Assembly (NCBI RefSeq): GCF_000312665.1
Contig: NZ_HF536772.1
Coordinates: 1,588,867-1,652,866 of the forward strand
Direction: 5' to 3'
Source: Rhizobium mesoamericanum STM3625
GTDB lineage: Bacteria; Pseudomonadota; Alphaproteobacteria; Rhizobiales; Rhizobiaceae
DNA length: 64,000 nucleotides
Below are positions 16,172-24,582 of the stretch, one piece after another. The translations under genes were made by a program, and so were the position numbers. How positions within the stretch are numbered: the stretch's first letter is position 1; every line of letters begins with the position of its first letter. The notes under the pieces were generated by a model that saw only the letters and a list, made by a program, of their open reading frames with translations, was not told the origin of the DNA and searched no databases.

Positions 16172-17818
16172 CTACTTCTCGATGCCGCGAGCCCTGAAAG
16201 ACTCGTCGATCGCCTTGTCCACCTGAGCGCGGACGCCTTCGAGGTTGAAGCTCGCGTTGCGCTGGCTAGGCGGATACTGGACGAAGCTTTCGAGCAGCTC
16301 GGCCGCCTTCAACTGGTTCCGAACCAGGAGGAAGTCGTTTCGCACGAGCCAGTCGTTGTACTGGTCCGAGACGATGTCGGCTCTCTCGTAGGGGTCCATG
16401 CGGAGGTTGAACAGCTTTGGTACACGCCACGTCGTGAGTGGTGTCTGCCAGACGGCGAAACCGCCGGGGGCCGGCTGCTCGTGGAACACGACCTTCCACT
16501 CGTCGTACCGGGTGGCGACAAGGTTGCCGTCGTCGTCGAAGTAGTAGAACGCATTTCGCGCACTCTTGTCGGACTTTCCGGTCAGGAAGTCGAGCTGGTT
16601 ATAGCCGTCCAGGTGGTTCTTGAAGCTTGTCGCGCTTCCCTCGGGACGCCATCCTTGCAGTAGCTTGCTCTTCACGTCAGAATCGCCGGCGGCCGCAAGA
16701 AGCGTCGGGAACCAGTCAAGACCAGAAAACATCTGGTTGGTTACCTGGTCTGGCTTGATGTGCCCTGGCCACCGAACCATCGCCGGGACACGGAACGCGC
16801 CTTCCCAGTTTGTATCCTTCTCAGAACGGAACGGCGTGGTCGCCGCGTCCGGCCATGACCATTGGTTTGGTCCATTGTCGGTCGTATAGACGACGATCGT
16901 ATTGTCGGCGATGCCAAGGTCGTCGAGCTTCTTCAGCAGTTTGCCGACGTCACCGTCGTGCTCGATCATGCCGTCCGCATATTCGTTGTAAGCCATGCCG
17001 CTTTGACCGCGCATGGATTCACGAACGTGCGTGAATGCGTGCATGCGCGTCGTGTTCATCCATGTGAAGAATGGCTTTCCGGCCTTGACCTGTCGGTCGA
17101 TGAAGTCGATCGCCGCCGCGGTCGTCTCGTCGTCGACCGTCTCCATCCGCTTCTTAGTCAGGGGACCCGTATCCTCGACCTTGCCGTCAGCCGATGCCTT
17201 CACGACCCCGCGCGGCGAATACGCCTTTAAGAACGCTTCGTCATTTTTTGGCCAGGTCGGAGCTTCCGGCTCTTCCTCGGCATTCAGGTGATATAGGTTG
17301 CCGAAGAACTCATCGAAACCGTGTCGGGTCGGAAGATATTCGTCCTTGTCGCCAAGGTGGTTCTTGCCGAATTGCCCCGTCGCATAGCCGAGAGGCTTCA
17401 ACGCTTGAGCGATCGTCATGTCTCCCGGTTGAAGGCCGACCGGAGCACCTGGCGCTCCCACCTTACACAGACCAGTTCTTAGGCAGACCTGTCCGGTGAT
17501 GAAAGTGGACCTGCCGGCGGTGCAGGAGTTCTCGGCATAATAGTCGGTGAACCGGAGGCCTTCCTTGGCAATGCGGTCGATGTTCGGCGTCATGTATCCC
17601 ATCAGGCCGTCGCTGTAGGCGCTGATGTTGGTCTGGCCAATGTCGTCGCCGAAGATCACCAGGATGTTCGGCTTGCCCGTCTGAGGGGCGGTCGCGGGAG
17701 CAGTCGTCGCCGGCGCGGCCTGCTGGGCGTGAGCGGCTGAGAGGAAGGTCGACGACGAAAGTGTCATTGCGACCGCGATGGCGGCGGAGAAAAGCTTGTT
17801 GGGAACGGAGGCCGTCAT
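16172..17818 (-). CDS. Periplasmic arylsulfatase (formylglycine-dependent)
   Basis: A 548-residue protein with a signal peptide (cleavage after AHA, ~residue 32) and a Pro/Ala-rich linker. The alkaline-phosphatase-superfamily fold starts at KPNILVIFGDDIGQ, whose Asp pair binds the metal. The modification motif is SCTAGRSTFITG: the cysteine of CTAGR is converted to formylglycine. YTTDNGPNQ supplies the second metal pair. The substrate, a sulfate ester, is unknown. The start is ATG 17818 with GGAGG five bases upstream; the GTG at 17830 is part of that Shine-Dalgarno region. It is the first gene of the leftward operon and its maturation enzyme is the FGE at 7905-8924. Confidence 0.9.
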   Translation of the reverse strand: MTASVPNKLFSAAIAVAMTLSSSTFLSAAHAQQAAPATTAPATAPQTGKPNILVIFGDDIGQTNISAYSDGLMGYMTPNIDRIAKEGLRFTDYYAENSCTAGRSTFITGQVCLRTGLCKVGAPGAPVGLQPGDMTIAQALKPLGYATGQFGKNHLGDKDEYLPTRHGFDEFFGNLYHLNAEEEPEAPTWPKNDEAFLKAYSPRGVVKASADGKVEDTGPLTKKRMETVDDETTAAAIDFIDRQVKAGKPFFTWMNTTRMHAFTHVRESMRGQSGMAYNEYADGMIEHDGDVGKLLKKLDDLGIADNTIVVYTTDNGPNQWSWPDAATTPFRSEKDTNWEGAFRVPAMVRWPGHIKPDQVTNQMFSGLDWFPTLLAAAGDSDVKSKLLQGWRPEGSATSFKNHLDGYNQLDFLTGKSDKSARNAFYYFDDDGNLVATRYDEWKVVFHEQPAPGGFAVWQTPLTTWRVPKLFNLRMDPYERADIVSDQYNDWLVRNDFLLVRNQLKAAELLESFVQYPPSQRNASFNLEGVRAQVDKAIDESFRARGIEK

Positions 17819-17946
17819 TGCGTCCTCCACTTCGGGTACTCGTTCGACATTCCGGTCTCCCTTCGTTTCGAGCGGCGCTGAACTGCCGGATCTGGATGGT
17901 CGTCTATCGGCGCCTGGAGAGACTTCTTCTTTATGAGAGATAACGT

Positions 17947-17984
17947 AAGTACGTAACTGTAAACAGGGGGTAAATGACCGTAAA
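17947..17984 (-). promoter_or_regulatory. Regulon motif copy 6 (TTTACAGTTACGTACTT) with extra half-sites
   Basis: On the minus strand the motif covers 17963-17947, about 128 bases upstream of the sulfatase start. Two more TTTAC half-sites lie upstream (17974-17970 and 17984-17980), 11 and 10 bp apart. It is the only plausible control region for the sulfatase-MoxR operon. Confidence 0.6.
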
Positions 17985-18152
17985 CGCGCGCTAGTTCGTC
18001 AGCAGCTCGGGTCGAGGATCGTCATCGAAAGTCGCGTCAAGCTTTGGATTCTTACGGATCTGCATCGGCTGCTTGACGACCGTCAGTGGCGCCGCTGTGG
18101 GTGCGCCCGGAACGGGTGCCGATTGTTCGAACGATTCCCCCGACGACAGCCG

Positions 18153-18188
18153 TGACGCCTTTCGCCCACAGCCCTGACGCCTTTCGCC
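18153..18188 (+). repeat. Short direct repeat TGACGCCTTTCGCC, two copies
   Basis: The 14-mer occurs at 18153-18166 and 18175-18188. It lies in decayed sequence between motif copy 6 and the PPK2 pseudogene. Probably a local duplication. Confidence 0.6.
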
Positions 18189-18301
18189 TAAGGTAACATT
18201 GCTGTCACGTCTGGGCCGTTATCAGGCGCTGGCCGATGAGTTGGACGATTTCCGGGCTCCCCGCTAAATTGCCCTGATGAAGGCTGTCGTTCGTCTTCAC
18301 C

Positions 18302-18616
18302 CTAGTGAGATCGATGACGGTATCGTGCCCGCTTCTTGTCGTTGCCTTCCACGATATGCCACGGAGCTTCCGGAATGATGTGCGCGCAAAGGTCTCTTCC
18401 TTCGCTTTGGCATAACCTTCCCAGCGGACGCGTGATTGCAGGTCCATTGGCGAGAGCTTCCACTGTTTCAGCGGTCGTCAATGCGCACGGGGAAGCGCAT
18501 CTGCTGCTCTTCGTCCGTGACCGAGAACAAGTATTGAAGAACCGGATGCCCGAACGAACGAGCATGCGCTCGAATTCCGGTACGTCGTAGAAGAACTGCT
18601 CGACCTGGAACGGGCT
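18302..18616 (-). pseudogene. PPK2-type polyphosphate kinase, frameshifted fragment
   Basis: Pieces of a PPK2 protein are readable in different frames: EQFFYDVPEFERMLVRSGI, then FSVTDEEQQMRFPVRID after a shift, MDLQSRVRWEGYAKAKEETFART, and finally HIIPEAPWHIVEGNDKKRAR. The order matches the C-terminal half of PPK2, which transfers phosphate between polyphosphate and nucleotides. The N-terminal Walker motifs are missing and at least three frame changes are needed, so it is nonfunctional. Confidence 0.7.
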
Positions 18617-18637
18617 TCTTTTATAGAATTTGATAAA

Positions 18638-19066
18638 TTACTCGCCCCATACGTGCGCTATCCAAGAATCAGACATAGTAAAATACGATATCGCAATGTC
18701 GACGTGGTTTGGCCACGTTCTTGCCACCCCTTGTTCATTCTTTGCTAATAAATAATCCGCCGGATCGGGTAGATCACTTGTAGAGGCGATTGGTTTCGGC
18801 TCCTGCTGCGATTTCCCGTGTCCTGACCGAGGCTCCGCTGTCCGCAGGGCGGCCTCACTCGCCGATTTCCGCCACGGTGATTCGTTTCGAAACCGATGCG
18901 AATACCCGAAAATAGATGACAAATCGCCGCGCGTGAGACGTTTTTTTTCGAATATGGACGCCTCTATCGGCGCCATCGGCGAGCCGGCAAAACTGCTTTG
19001 CTTACAAAGGGCAATCAGATTTTGCCAACCTCTTCGAACCCCCGTCGTTGGGCTTTCGTCGATCAC
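18638..19066 (-). CDS. Hypothetical protein, doubtful
   Basis: A 142-codon frame starting with GTG and lacking a visible ribosome binding site. The product is Ser/Pro-rich with no recognised domain, signal or membrane segment. It has lower GC than its neighbours and lies between a pseudogene and the XRE gene. It may be a real accessory gene or decayed sequence. Confidence 0.3.
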   Translation of the reverse strand: MIDESPTTGVRRGWQNLIALCKQSSFAGSPMAPIEASIFEKKRLTRGDLSSIFGYSHRFRNESPWRKSASEAALRTAEPRSGHGKSQQEPKPIASTSDLPDPADYLLAKNEQGVARTWPNHVDIAISYFTMSDSWIAHVWGE

Positions 19067-19155
19067 GGATTAACCATACTGCATTGCAAATCGTGATCGA
19101 GAGTGCCATTTTCTCGCCGGGGGCTAATTCAGAGTGATTTCAGAAGGAGACGTAA

Positions 19156-19401
19156 ATGTCCATTTCGCTCAGCAATCTGGATGCATCCAAGGCTACCGCC
19201 GTTTCGGCCGTGAATGTAGCCGCTGCTGTACGTGCCGCTCGAGAGGCTGTCGGCTATAGCGTCGATGACCTCGCAGTAACATGCGGCCTGGTTGTTAATG
19301 AGATTGAGGAAATCGAGAGTGGTGAGGATGCTGATCCCGCCAAGCTCAAGCGGATCGCCACTGCATTGCAGGTGCCGGTCTCATCATTTGTTCCGATGTG
19401 A
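19156..19401 (+). CDS. Small XRE-family HTH protein
   Basis: An 81-residue protein. An XRE/Cro-type helix-turn-helix is visible at ~22-78 (VRAAREAVGYSVDDLAVTCGLVVNEIEEIESGEDADPAKLKRIATALQ). The protein is essentially only the DNA-binding domain. AGAAGGAGA lies six bases before the ATG. No partner toxin or kinase is adjacent, and a hairpin follows the stop. Confidence 0.75.
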   Translation: MSISLSNLDASKATAVSAVNVAAAVRAAREAVGYSVDDLAVTCGLVVNEIEEIESGEDADPAKLKRIATALQVPVSSFVPM

Positions 19402-19417
19402 AGATGATTTCAGGGCC

Positions 19418-19433
19418 GGGCAGGCAACTGCCC
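19418..19433 (+). terminator. Hairpin after the XRE gene
   Basis: GGGCAG-GCAA-CTGCCC, 17 bases after the stop, extendable by flanking GGCC/GGCC pairing. The T run is poor, so termination may be partial. Confidence 0.5.
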
Positions 19434-19637
19434 GCCTGGCCTTGTCGTCGTCAAACCGTCTGAAAAGGCTTCCTTCATTTCTCTTTTAACTTTGCCCTTC
19501 CGCTGAAGGGATTTTCGCGCGAAGGGTAGTTTTACCGTCACCAATTGCGCGGTGCGTTAGCAACTTCATAGCAAATGTCCCTCGAACGAGCCGAGCGTCT
19601 GCGCGCTTCGGTGGCGTACTGTATCGGGGAGAGGGGA

Positions 19638-20102
19638 ATGAGTCGGGTTCGTCGCATTGGCACCACGCGACTTGATTTGAACGAAATTATGAAGCGCGGC
19701 GCACTTGCTGTCCTTTCCGTTCTCGCAGTCCTGCTGCCGATCCTGAAGATCAGCTTCCCTGGCGAGACAAATGAGCTCGTTCTGCGGGATATCCAACTGC
19801 TGGGCGGGGCCGCCTATCTTCTGCCCGCTGCATTTCTCTGCGGCCTTGCGACCGTTATTGTCCATGGCATGCGCGTCCACGCCCGCTTCGCCGATATCGC
19901 CGGGTTGATCATCGCTTTCGCGGCGGTATCGCGCGCGATTTATAGTCTCGGCTCAAGCGTTGGAGACGACGCGGCGGCAGTTGATGCATCTCCTCAACGT
20001 CTCGATCAGTTGGCGCAGGTTTCCTTGTCCTACGGCAGCCTTCCGCTGCTGCTCGTCCTGTTGGGTGCCTTGTGGCAGTTGCGGAAATCGTGGCGCAGCT
20101 GA
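19638..20102 (+). CDS. Four-helix membrane protein of unknown function
   Basis: A 154-residue inner-membrane protein with four predicted membrane segments (ALAVLSVLAVLLPILKI, GGAAYLLPAAFLCGLATVIV, IAGLIIAFAAVSRAIYSL, LPLLLVLLGALWQL) and a short basic C-terminus. Family not recognised. The frame is open from 19575, but GAGAGGGG directly precedes the ATG at 19638. The DUF4174 gene follows 63 bases downstream on the same strand. Confidence 0.6.
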   Translation: MSRVRRIGTTRLDLNEIMKRGALAVLSVLAVLLPILKISFPGETNELVLRDIQLLGGAAYLLPAAFLCGLATVIVHGMRVHARFADIAGLIIAFAAVSRAIYSLGSSVGDDAAAVDASPQRLDQLAQVSLSYGSLPLLLVLLGALWQLRKSWRS

Positions 20103-20165
20103 GTGACACGTGGCGCATGGAACCGTCCAGCTCCTTCGAACGTTCGGTCGATGGGAGAAATATGC

Positions 20166-20633
20166 ATGTCGAAAACGCTTCTATACGGTGCCACCAAGGT
20201 CGACGAAGACAATCAGGCCTACTCCGCGGTTGCGAGCCTGAAGCAATTCCAGTGGCGCAATCGTGTGTTTGTCATCTTTGCCGACAAGAAAAACGCGCGC
20301 GCTGCTCGCCAAGAAAACCAATTGCTTGCCGATCGTGATGCCTTACAGGATCGGGATATCGTCATTCTCAAGATTGCTAGCGGCAATGTCAGGGAGGTGT
20401 TCGGGGCCGGTGAAAACCTGGAGGCTGCTGCGATCGCCGATGACCTGGGAGACCCGACTGCCGGCGAGTTCGCGGCTTATCTCGTCGGGAAGGATGGGAC
20501 GGTCAAGCTAAAACTCAGCGAACCGATCTCAAGAGGCGAATTGCTTGCAATTATCGACAGTATGCCTGTGCGTGCAGCCGAGATTGCCTCGGATAAGCAG
20601 CAAACGTGCGAAGAGTCCGGCAAGCGCGACTAA
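20166..20633 (+). CDS. DUF4174 domain protein
   Basis: A 155-residue protein with the DUF4174 pattern: LKQFQWRNRVFVIFADKK at ~25-42, ending AAYLVGKDGTVKLKLSEPIS..ELLAIIDSMPVR. The thioredoxin-like arrangement suggests a peroxiredoxin-like fold, but no catalytic Cys pair is present. Biochemical function unknown. GGGAGA precedes ATG 20166; the earlier in-frame start at 20103 lacks a site. Confidence 0.75.
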   Translation: MSKTLLYGATKVDEDNQAYSAVASLKQFQWRNRVFVIFADKKNARAARQENQLLADRDALQDRDIVILKIASGNVREVFGAGENLEAAAIADDLGDPTAGEFAAYLVGKDGTVKLKLSEPISRGELLAIIDSMPVRAAEIASDKQQTCEESGKRD

Positions 20634-20651
20634 TCCGATGTTAGACCGGCG

Positions 20652-21533
20652 TCACAGGAATATGTGGCGCTCGGCGGCGACAAGTTCCTGAAGGAAATTG
20701 GAAACCGTGCGCACTCGCACCAGTTCACGCGCGCTTTCATGAAACGTCGTCCAGTACGCCCGCCGGATCGAAATATCCGGCAGGATGCGCACTAGTTGGG
20801 AATACTGGCGAGCAATATAGTCGTGTAGAATTCCTATTCCCGCTCCCGAAAGCACGGCCTCTGTCTGTCCGGTCGCCGAGGAAATCTCGAAGGCGGCATT
20901 CCAGTTACGCATCACCTCGCCGGTGAAGTTTAGCGATTGGGAAAAGATCAGGTCCTCCACATAGCCGATCCGCCTATGCTCCTTCAGCCCCTCCGCGTCA
21001 GAGGGCAGGCCATTGATCTCGGCATAGCCGCGGGAGGCGTAGAGGCCAAGTGTGTAATCGGTGAGTTTGGCCGACACGAGGCGGCCCTGTTCAGGTCGCT
21101 CCAGAGTGATGGCAATATCCGCCTCGCGCTGTGACAGAGAGAAAGAGCGCGGTACCGGCACGAGCTGGAGCTTCAGTTCCGGATGGCGCTCGATCAGCCT
21201 GCCCATGCGGGGCGCGAGAAACGAAACGCCGAAACCGTCCGGAGCCCCCACACGCACCGTCCCGGCGATCGCCGTATCGGTGCGGCCAAGATTGGCCTGC
21301 GCGGACAGCATTTCGGTTTCCATCCGCTCTGCGGATGCAAGAAAAACTTCGCCCTCGGCCGTTAGCTCGCAGCCGTTTGTTCGACGTACGAAGAGGCGTG
21401 TCTTCAGCGCCTCCTCCAGCGAGGTAAGCCGGCGCGAGAGCGTGGCGTGGTTAAGTCCCAGTCGCTTTGACGCAGCAAGGATTTGACCGGTACGGGCAAC
21501 GGCCAGAAACACGCGGACGTCGTCCCAATTCAT
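20652..21533 (-). CDS. LysR-family transcriptional regulator
   Basis: A 293-residue LysR regulator. The winged HTH occupies ~1-60 (DDVRVFLAVARTGQILAASKRLGLNHATLSRRLTSLE), followed by the effector-binding domain. The start overlaps the stop of the monooxygenase-like gene upstream by four bases (ATGA), so both are co-transcribed. I recall a LysR gene and a small ORF beside iolA in Sinorhizobium too. The target may be the monooxygenase or the divergent mmsA. Confidence 0.85.
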   Translation of the reverse strand: MNWDDVRVFLAVARTGQILAASKRLGLNHATLSRRLTSLEEALKTRLFVRRTNGCELTAEGEVFLASAERMETEMLSAQANLGRTDTAIAGTVRVGAPDGFGVSFLAPRMGRLIERHPELKLQLVPVPRSFSLSQREADIAITLERPEQGRLVSAKLTDYTLGLYASRGYAEINGLPSDAEGLKEHRRIGYVEDLIFSQSLNFTGEVMRNWNAAFEISSATGQTEAVLSGAGIGILHDYIARQYSQLVRILPDISIRRAYWTTFHESARELVRVRTVSNFLQELVAAERHIFL

Positions 21534-21844
21534 GGTTTGCCACCCATTATGATCGGGTCGACATCGATGAGCCTGAGGGTCGTCACCATCCCGGCGGTTG
21601 CGTTCTTGTATTTAAGGAAATGCGGTGTCTGCAGATGCGCTTCATAGGCCATCTGGTTGGCGTACACCTCCAGGAGACGGATCTTATGCGGACTGTCCTT
21701 GATGGAATCGGCGTTTAGCGACAGAACACCGGGCTCCAGTGCGATGGCAGCCTCGATCTCCTCGGTTAACAGAAGGCGATAGGTTTCAAGGTGGGCGGGT
21801 TCGATCTCAAGCTCCGCAATTCTGACAACCAATTTCCCGCTCAT
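21530..21844 (-). CDS. Putative quinol monooxygenase (ABM domain)
   Basis: A 104-residue single-domain protein of the antibiotic-biosynthesis-monooxygenase (dimeric alpha+beta barrel) superfamily: VVRIAELEIEPAHLETYRLLL, ALEPGVLSLNAD, IRLLEVYANQMAYEAHLQTPHFLKYK. Such enzymes oxidise quinols or related aromatics without cofactor. First gene of a two-gene operon with the LysR regulator, divergent from mmsA with about 190 bases between. Confidence 0.75.
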   Translation of the reverse strand: MSGKLVVRIAELEIEPAHLETYRLLLTEEIEAAIALEPGVLSLNADSIKDSPHKIRLLEVYANQMAYEAHLQTPHFLKYKNATAGMVTTLRLIDVDPIIMGGKP

Positions 21845-22032
21845 TAAAGCACTATCTCCTCTTCAGCTCAGGTCGACCGTGGTAGTCTAATCAGTCCCGT
21901 GTAGACGATGCGTTAGCCAATATAGAGCTTCAATTTGCGCACAACGGTTGCTTATATCGGATCATTGATTTGTGCAAATTGTAGTGCGATGTTTGCCATC
22001 GAAAAACAGATCGAAAAACAGGAGGAGCACCC

Positions 22033-23529
22033 ATGCGTCAGATTGTTCATTTCATCGGCGGCAAGCATGTCGCCGGCACCAGCGGCCGCACCAGCAACGT
22101 CTACAATCCAGCAACCGGTGAAGTTCAGGCAACGGTAGCGCTCGCAAGCGTCGAGGACATGCGCGCCGCTGTCGAAAACGCCAAGGCCGCTCAGCCAAAG
22201 TGGGCAGCGACAAACCCGCAGCGCCGTGCGCGCGTCTTCTTCAAGTTCGTCGAGCTGCTGAACAAGCACATGGACGAACTCGCCGCGCTGCTCTCCAGCG
22301 AGCACGGTAAGACGGTCGAGGATTCCAAGGGCGATATTGTCCGCGGCCTTGAAGTCTGCGAATTCGTCTGCGGTATTCCGCATCTGCAGAAGGGCGAATT
22401 CACGGAGGGTGCCGGCCCAGCAATCGACATGTACTCGATGCGCCAGGCGGTCGGAATCGGTGCGGGCATCACCCCATTCAACTTCCCCGCCATGATCCCG
22501 ATGTGGATGTTTGCTCCGGCAATTGCCTGCGGCAACGCTTTCATTCTGAAGCCTTCCGAGCGCGATCCGTCCGTGCCGATTCGTCTGGCGGAGCTCATGA
22601 TCGAAGCCGGACTCCCGGCAGGCATTCTCAACGTCGTCAACGGCGACAAGACCGCGGTCGACGCCATCCTGACCGATCCTGATATCGGCGCGGTATCCTT
22701 CGTTGGCTCTACCCCGATCGCCCGTTATGTCTATGGAACGGCCGCCATGAACGGCAAGCGGGCGCAGTGCTTCGGCGGCGCGAAGAACCATATGATCATC
22801 ATGCCTGACGCCGACATGGACCAGGCCGTCAACGCCCTGATGGGCGCGGGCTATGGCTCTGCCGGCGAGCGCTGCATGGCGATTTCCGTGGCCGTGCCGG
22901 TCGGCGAGGAAACCGCCAATCGCCTTGTCGAGAAGCTGACACCGAAGATCGAGTCGCTCCGTATCGGCCCGTACACCGACGAGAAGGCCGACATGGGCCC
23001 GCTCGTCACCAAGGAAGCCTATACCCGCGTTAACGGCCTGATTGATCGTGGCGTTGAGCAGGGCGCAAAACTCGTGGTCGACGGCCGCGGCTTCAAGCTG
23101 CAGGGCTATGAAGACGGCTACTTCGTTGGCGGCACGCTGTTCGACCATGTCACACCGGATATGGACATCTACAAGACCGAAATCTTCGGGCCTGTCCTCT
23201 CCGTGGTTCGTGCCAAGAACTATGAGGAAGCCCTCGACCTGCCGATGAAGCATGAATACGGCAATGGCGTTGCGATCTACACCCGCGACGGCGATGCCGC
23301 CCGCGACTTCGCCTCGCGCGTCAACATCGGCATGATCGGCATCAACGTGCCGATCCCGGTTCCACTCGCCTATCACTCCTTCGGCGGCTGGAAGGCGTCG
23401 AGCTTCGGCGACCTCAATCAGCACGGCACGGACTCGATCAAGTTCTGGACGAAGACGAAGACGATTACGGCCCGCTGGCCCTCGGGCATCAAGGATGGCG
23501 CAGAATTCGTCATGCCGACGATGAAGTAA
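22033..23529 (+). CDS. mmsA: CoA-acylating methylmalonate-semialdehyde dehydrogenase
   Basis: A 498-residue aldehyde dehydrogenase. It converts methylmalonate semialdehyde or malonate semialdehyde plus CoA and NAD+ to propionyl- or acetyl-CoA, in valine and myo-inositol breakdown. The catalytic cysteine lies in GSAGERCMAISV (~residue 284). ITPFNFPAMIPMWMFAPAIACGN and the C-terminal FGGWKASSFGDLNQHG are typical of the MmsA/IolA branch. AGGAGG lies eight bases before the ATG. A strong terminator follows. Confidence 0.93.
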   Translation: MRQIVHFIGGKHVAGTSGRTSNVYNPATGEVQATVALASVEDMRAAVENAKAAQPKWAATNPQRRARVFFKFVELLNKHMDELAALLSSEHGKTVEDSKGDIVRGLEVCEFVCGIPHLQKGEFTEGAGPAIDMYSMRQAVGIGAGITPFNFPAMIPMWMFAPAIACGNAFILKPSERDPSVPIRLAELMIEAGLPAGILNVVNGDKTAVDAILTDPDIGAVSFVGSTPIARYVYGTAAMNGKRAQCFGGAKNHMIIMPDADMDQAVNALMGAGYGSAGERCMAISVAVPVGEETANRLVEKLTPKIESLRIGPYTDEKADMGPLVTKEAYTRVNGLIDRGVEQGAKLVVDGRGFKLQGYEDGYFVGGTLFDHVTPDMDIYKTEIFGPVLSVVRAKNYEEALDLPMKHEYGNGVAIYTRDGDAARDFASRVNIGMIGINVPIPVPLAYHSFGGWKASSFGDLNQHGTDSIKFWTKTKTITARWPSGIKDGAEFVMPTMK

Positions 23530-23553
23530 GGCGGACAAGTGATGATCTTATCG

Positions 23554-23579
23554 AATTGGGGGCTACGGCCCCCAATTTG
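23554..23579 (+). terminator. Terminator of mmsA
   Basis: A perfect 10-bp stem (AATTGGGGGC/GCCCCCAATT) with a TACG tetraloop, 24 bases after the mmsA stop. The 3' arm ends in TTT. The A-rich 5' arm could also make it work in the other direction. Confidence 0.75.
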
Positions 23580-23684
23580 CATTGAAGAGCTCGAAGGGGC
23601 GTGCTTCGGGCTCCGCGCTGATTGCCGACTCAAAACGGACGGCACTGCTCGAAAATTTGTCGCGGCAATCCGTCTCACATAAGC

Positions 23685-23699
23685 TGAATATGAATTTCA
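23685..23699 (+). promoter_or_regulatory. IRO box (TGA-N9-TCA) upstream of rirA
   Basis: TGAATATGAATTTCA matches the iron-responsive operator TGA-N9-TCA bound by RirA with its Fe-S cluster. It ends 10 bases before the -35 element of rirA, suggesting autoregulation. Confidence 0.65.
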
Positions 23700-23709
23700 T
23701 ATTTTGGAA

Positions 23710-23738
23710 TTGTTCAAAACTAGCAAAGCCACTATATA
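23710..23738 (+). promoter_or_regulatory. Promoter of rirA
   Basis: TTGTTC (23710-23715), a 17-base spacer and TATATA (23733-23738), 33 bases before the rirA ATG. Confidence 0.55.
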
Positions 23739-23771
23739 GGCTGCTTGTAGAGGACGATTCTGGAGATCGGC

Positions 23772-24254
23772 ATGCGTTTGACCAAGCAGACCAACTATGC
23801 GGTTCGCATGTTGATGTATTGTGCCGCCAATGATGGGCAGTTGAGCCGAATTCCCGAGATTGCCAGGGCATATGGCGTTTCTGAGCTCTTCCTGTTCAAG
23901 ATCCTGCAACCGCTTAACAAGGCCGGTCTGGTCGAGACGGTTCGGGGCCGTAACGGCGGTGTGCGGCTTGGCAAGCCGGCGAAGGACATCAGCCTCTTCG
24001 ACGTGGTTCGCGTCACCGAAGATAGTTTTGCGATGGCAGAGTGCTTCGAGGATGACGGCATGGTCGAATGCCCGCTCGTTGATAGTTGCGGTTTGAACTC
24101 CGCTTTGCGCAAGGCCCTCAACGCCTTCTTCGAGGTTCTGACGCAGTATTCGATCGATGATCTCGTCAAGGCGCGGCCGCAGATCAACTTCCTGCTGGGC
24201 CTGACGGGCGAGCAGCCGCACCGCAAGCCGACCGTTACCGCACCGGCAGCCTGA
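23772..24254 (+). CDS. rirA: Rrf2-family iron-responsive regulator RirA
   Basis: A 160-residue Rrf2 protein, the global iron regulator of rhizobia. The N-terminal winged helix (MRLTKQTNYAVRMLMYCAANDG ... IARAYGVSELFLFKIL) is nearly invariant in RirA. Three cysteines in AECFEDDGMVECPLVDSC (~91-105) bind the Fe-S cluster. Under iron sufficiency RirA represses iron-uptake genes. GGAG lies before the ATG. The neighbourhood mmsA - rirA - dpp matches what I know from Sinorhizobium. Confidence 0.95.
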   Translation: MRLTKQTNYAVRMLMYCAANDGQLSRIPEIARAYGVSELFLFKILQPLNKAGLVETVRGRNGGVRLGKPAKDISLFDVVRVTEDSFAMAECFEDDGMVECPLVDSCGLNSALRKALNAFFEVLTQYSIDDLVKARPQINFLLGLTGEQPHRKPTVTAPAA

Positions 24255-24582
24255 ACTTCGATGACGGAATTTTGATGCGACCGTGGCACCGTCTTGTGTG
24301 CCGCGGCTGTTCTGCTTTAGGAAAGTTTGAAAAAATGCGTGCGGCGTGCGTGACGATGCTGTCCCCGACGCGAAATTATATCAAATGCGACAGGAATCGC
24401 CTTTATCCAGTCGGTTTATTTCCAAATGCGGCTCATTTTTGGCGGAAAATTACTAAAGTCGCCCACCTGGAAAAATTTTCCGCTCCAGTCGTTGATTTCA
24501 GCAAATAAATGTCGTTCCATCTGCCGTCATTCCGGAGAGTTTCCGGATCTCAAAGAAAAGAACAAACCTGGGAAACGATATC
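24255..24582. other. Intergenic region rirA-dppA, no gene
   Basis: 328 bases without an ORF of coding character. It is AT-richer than the surroundings (24360-24520), as expected for the dpp promoter region. I find no TGA-N9-TCA box and no clear terminator hairpin. Confidence 0.5.

Noticed and set aside
17991..18190. Minus-strand frame with a protein-like C-terminus (KNPKLDATFDDDPRPELL)
   Set aside because: No start codon with ribosome site and no family; it overlaps a short direct repeat and lies in decayed sequence.
19532..19548. TTTACCGTCACCAATT as a seventh motif copy
   Set aside because: Only the first eight bases match; the ACGTACTT half is missing.
21952..23538. 528-codon minus-strand frame opposite mmsA
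   Set aside because: Mirror of a strongly biased gene; the plus strand encodes a complete dehydrogenase with catalytic motifs.
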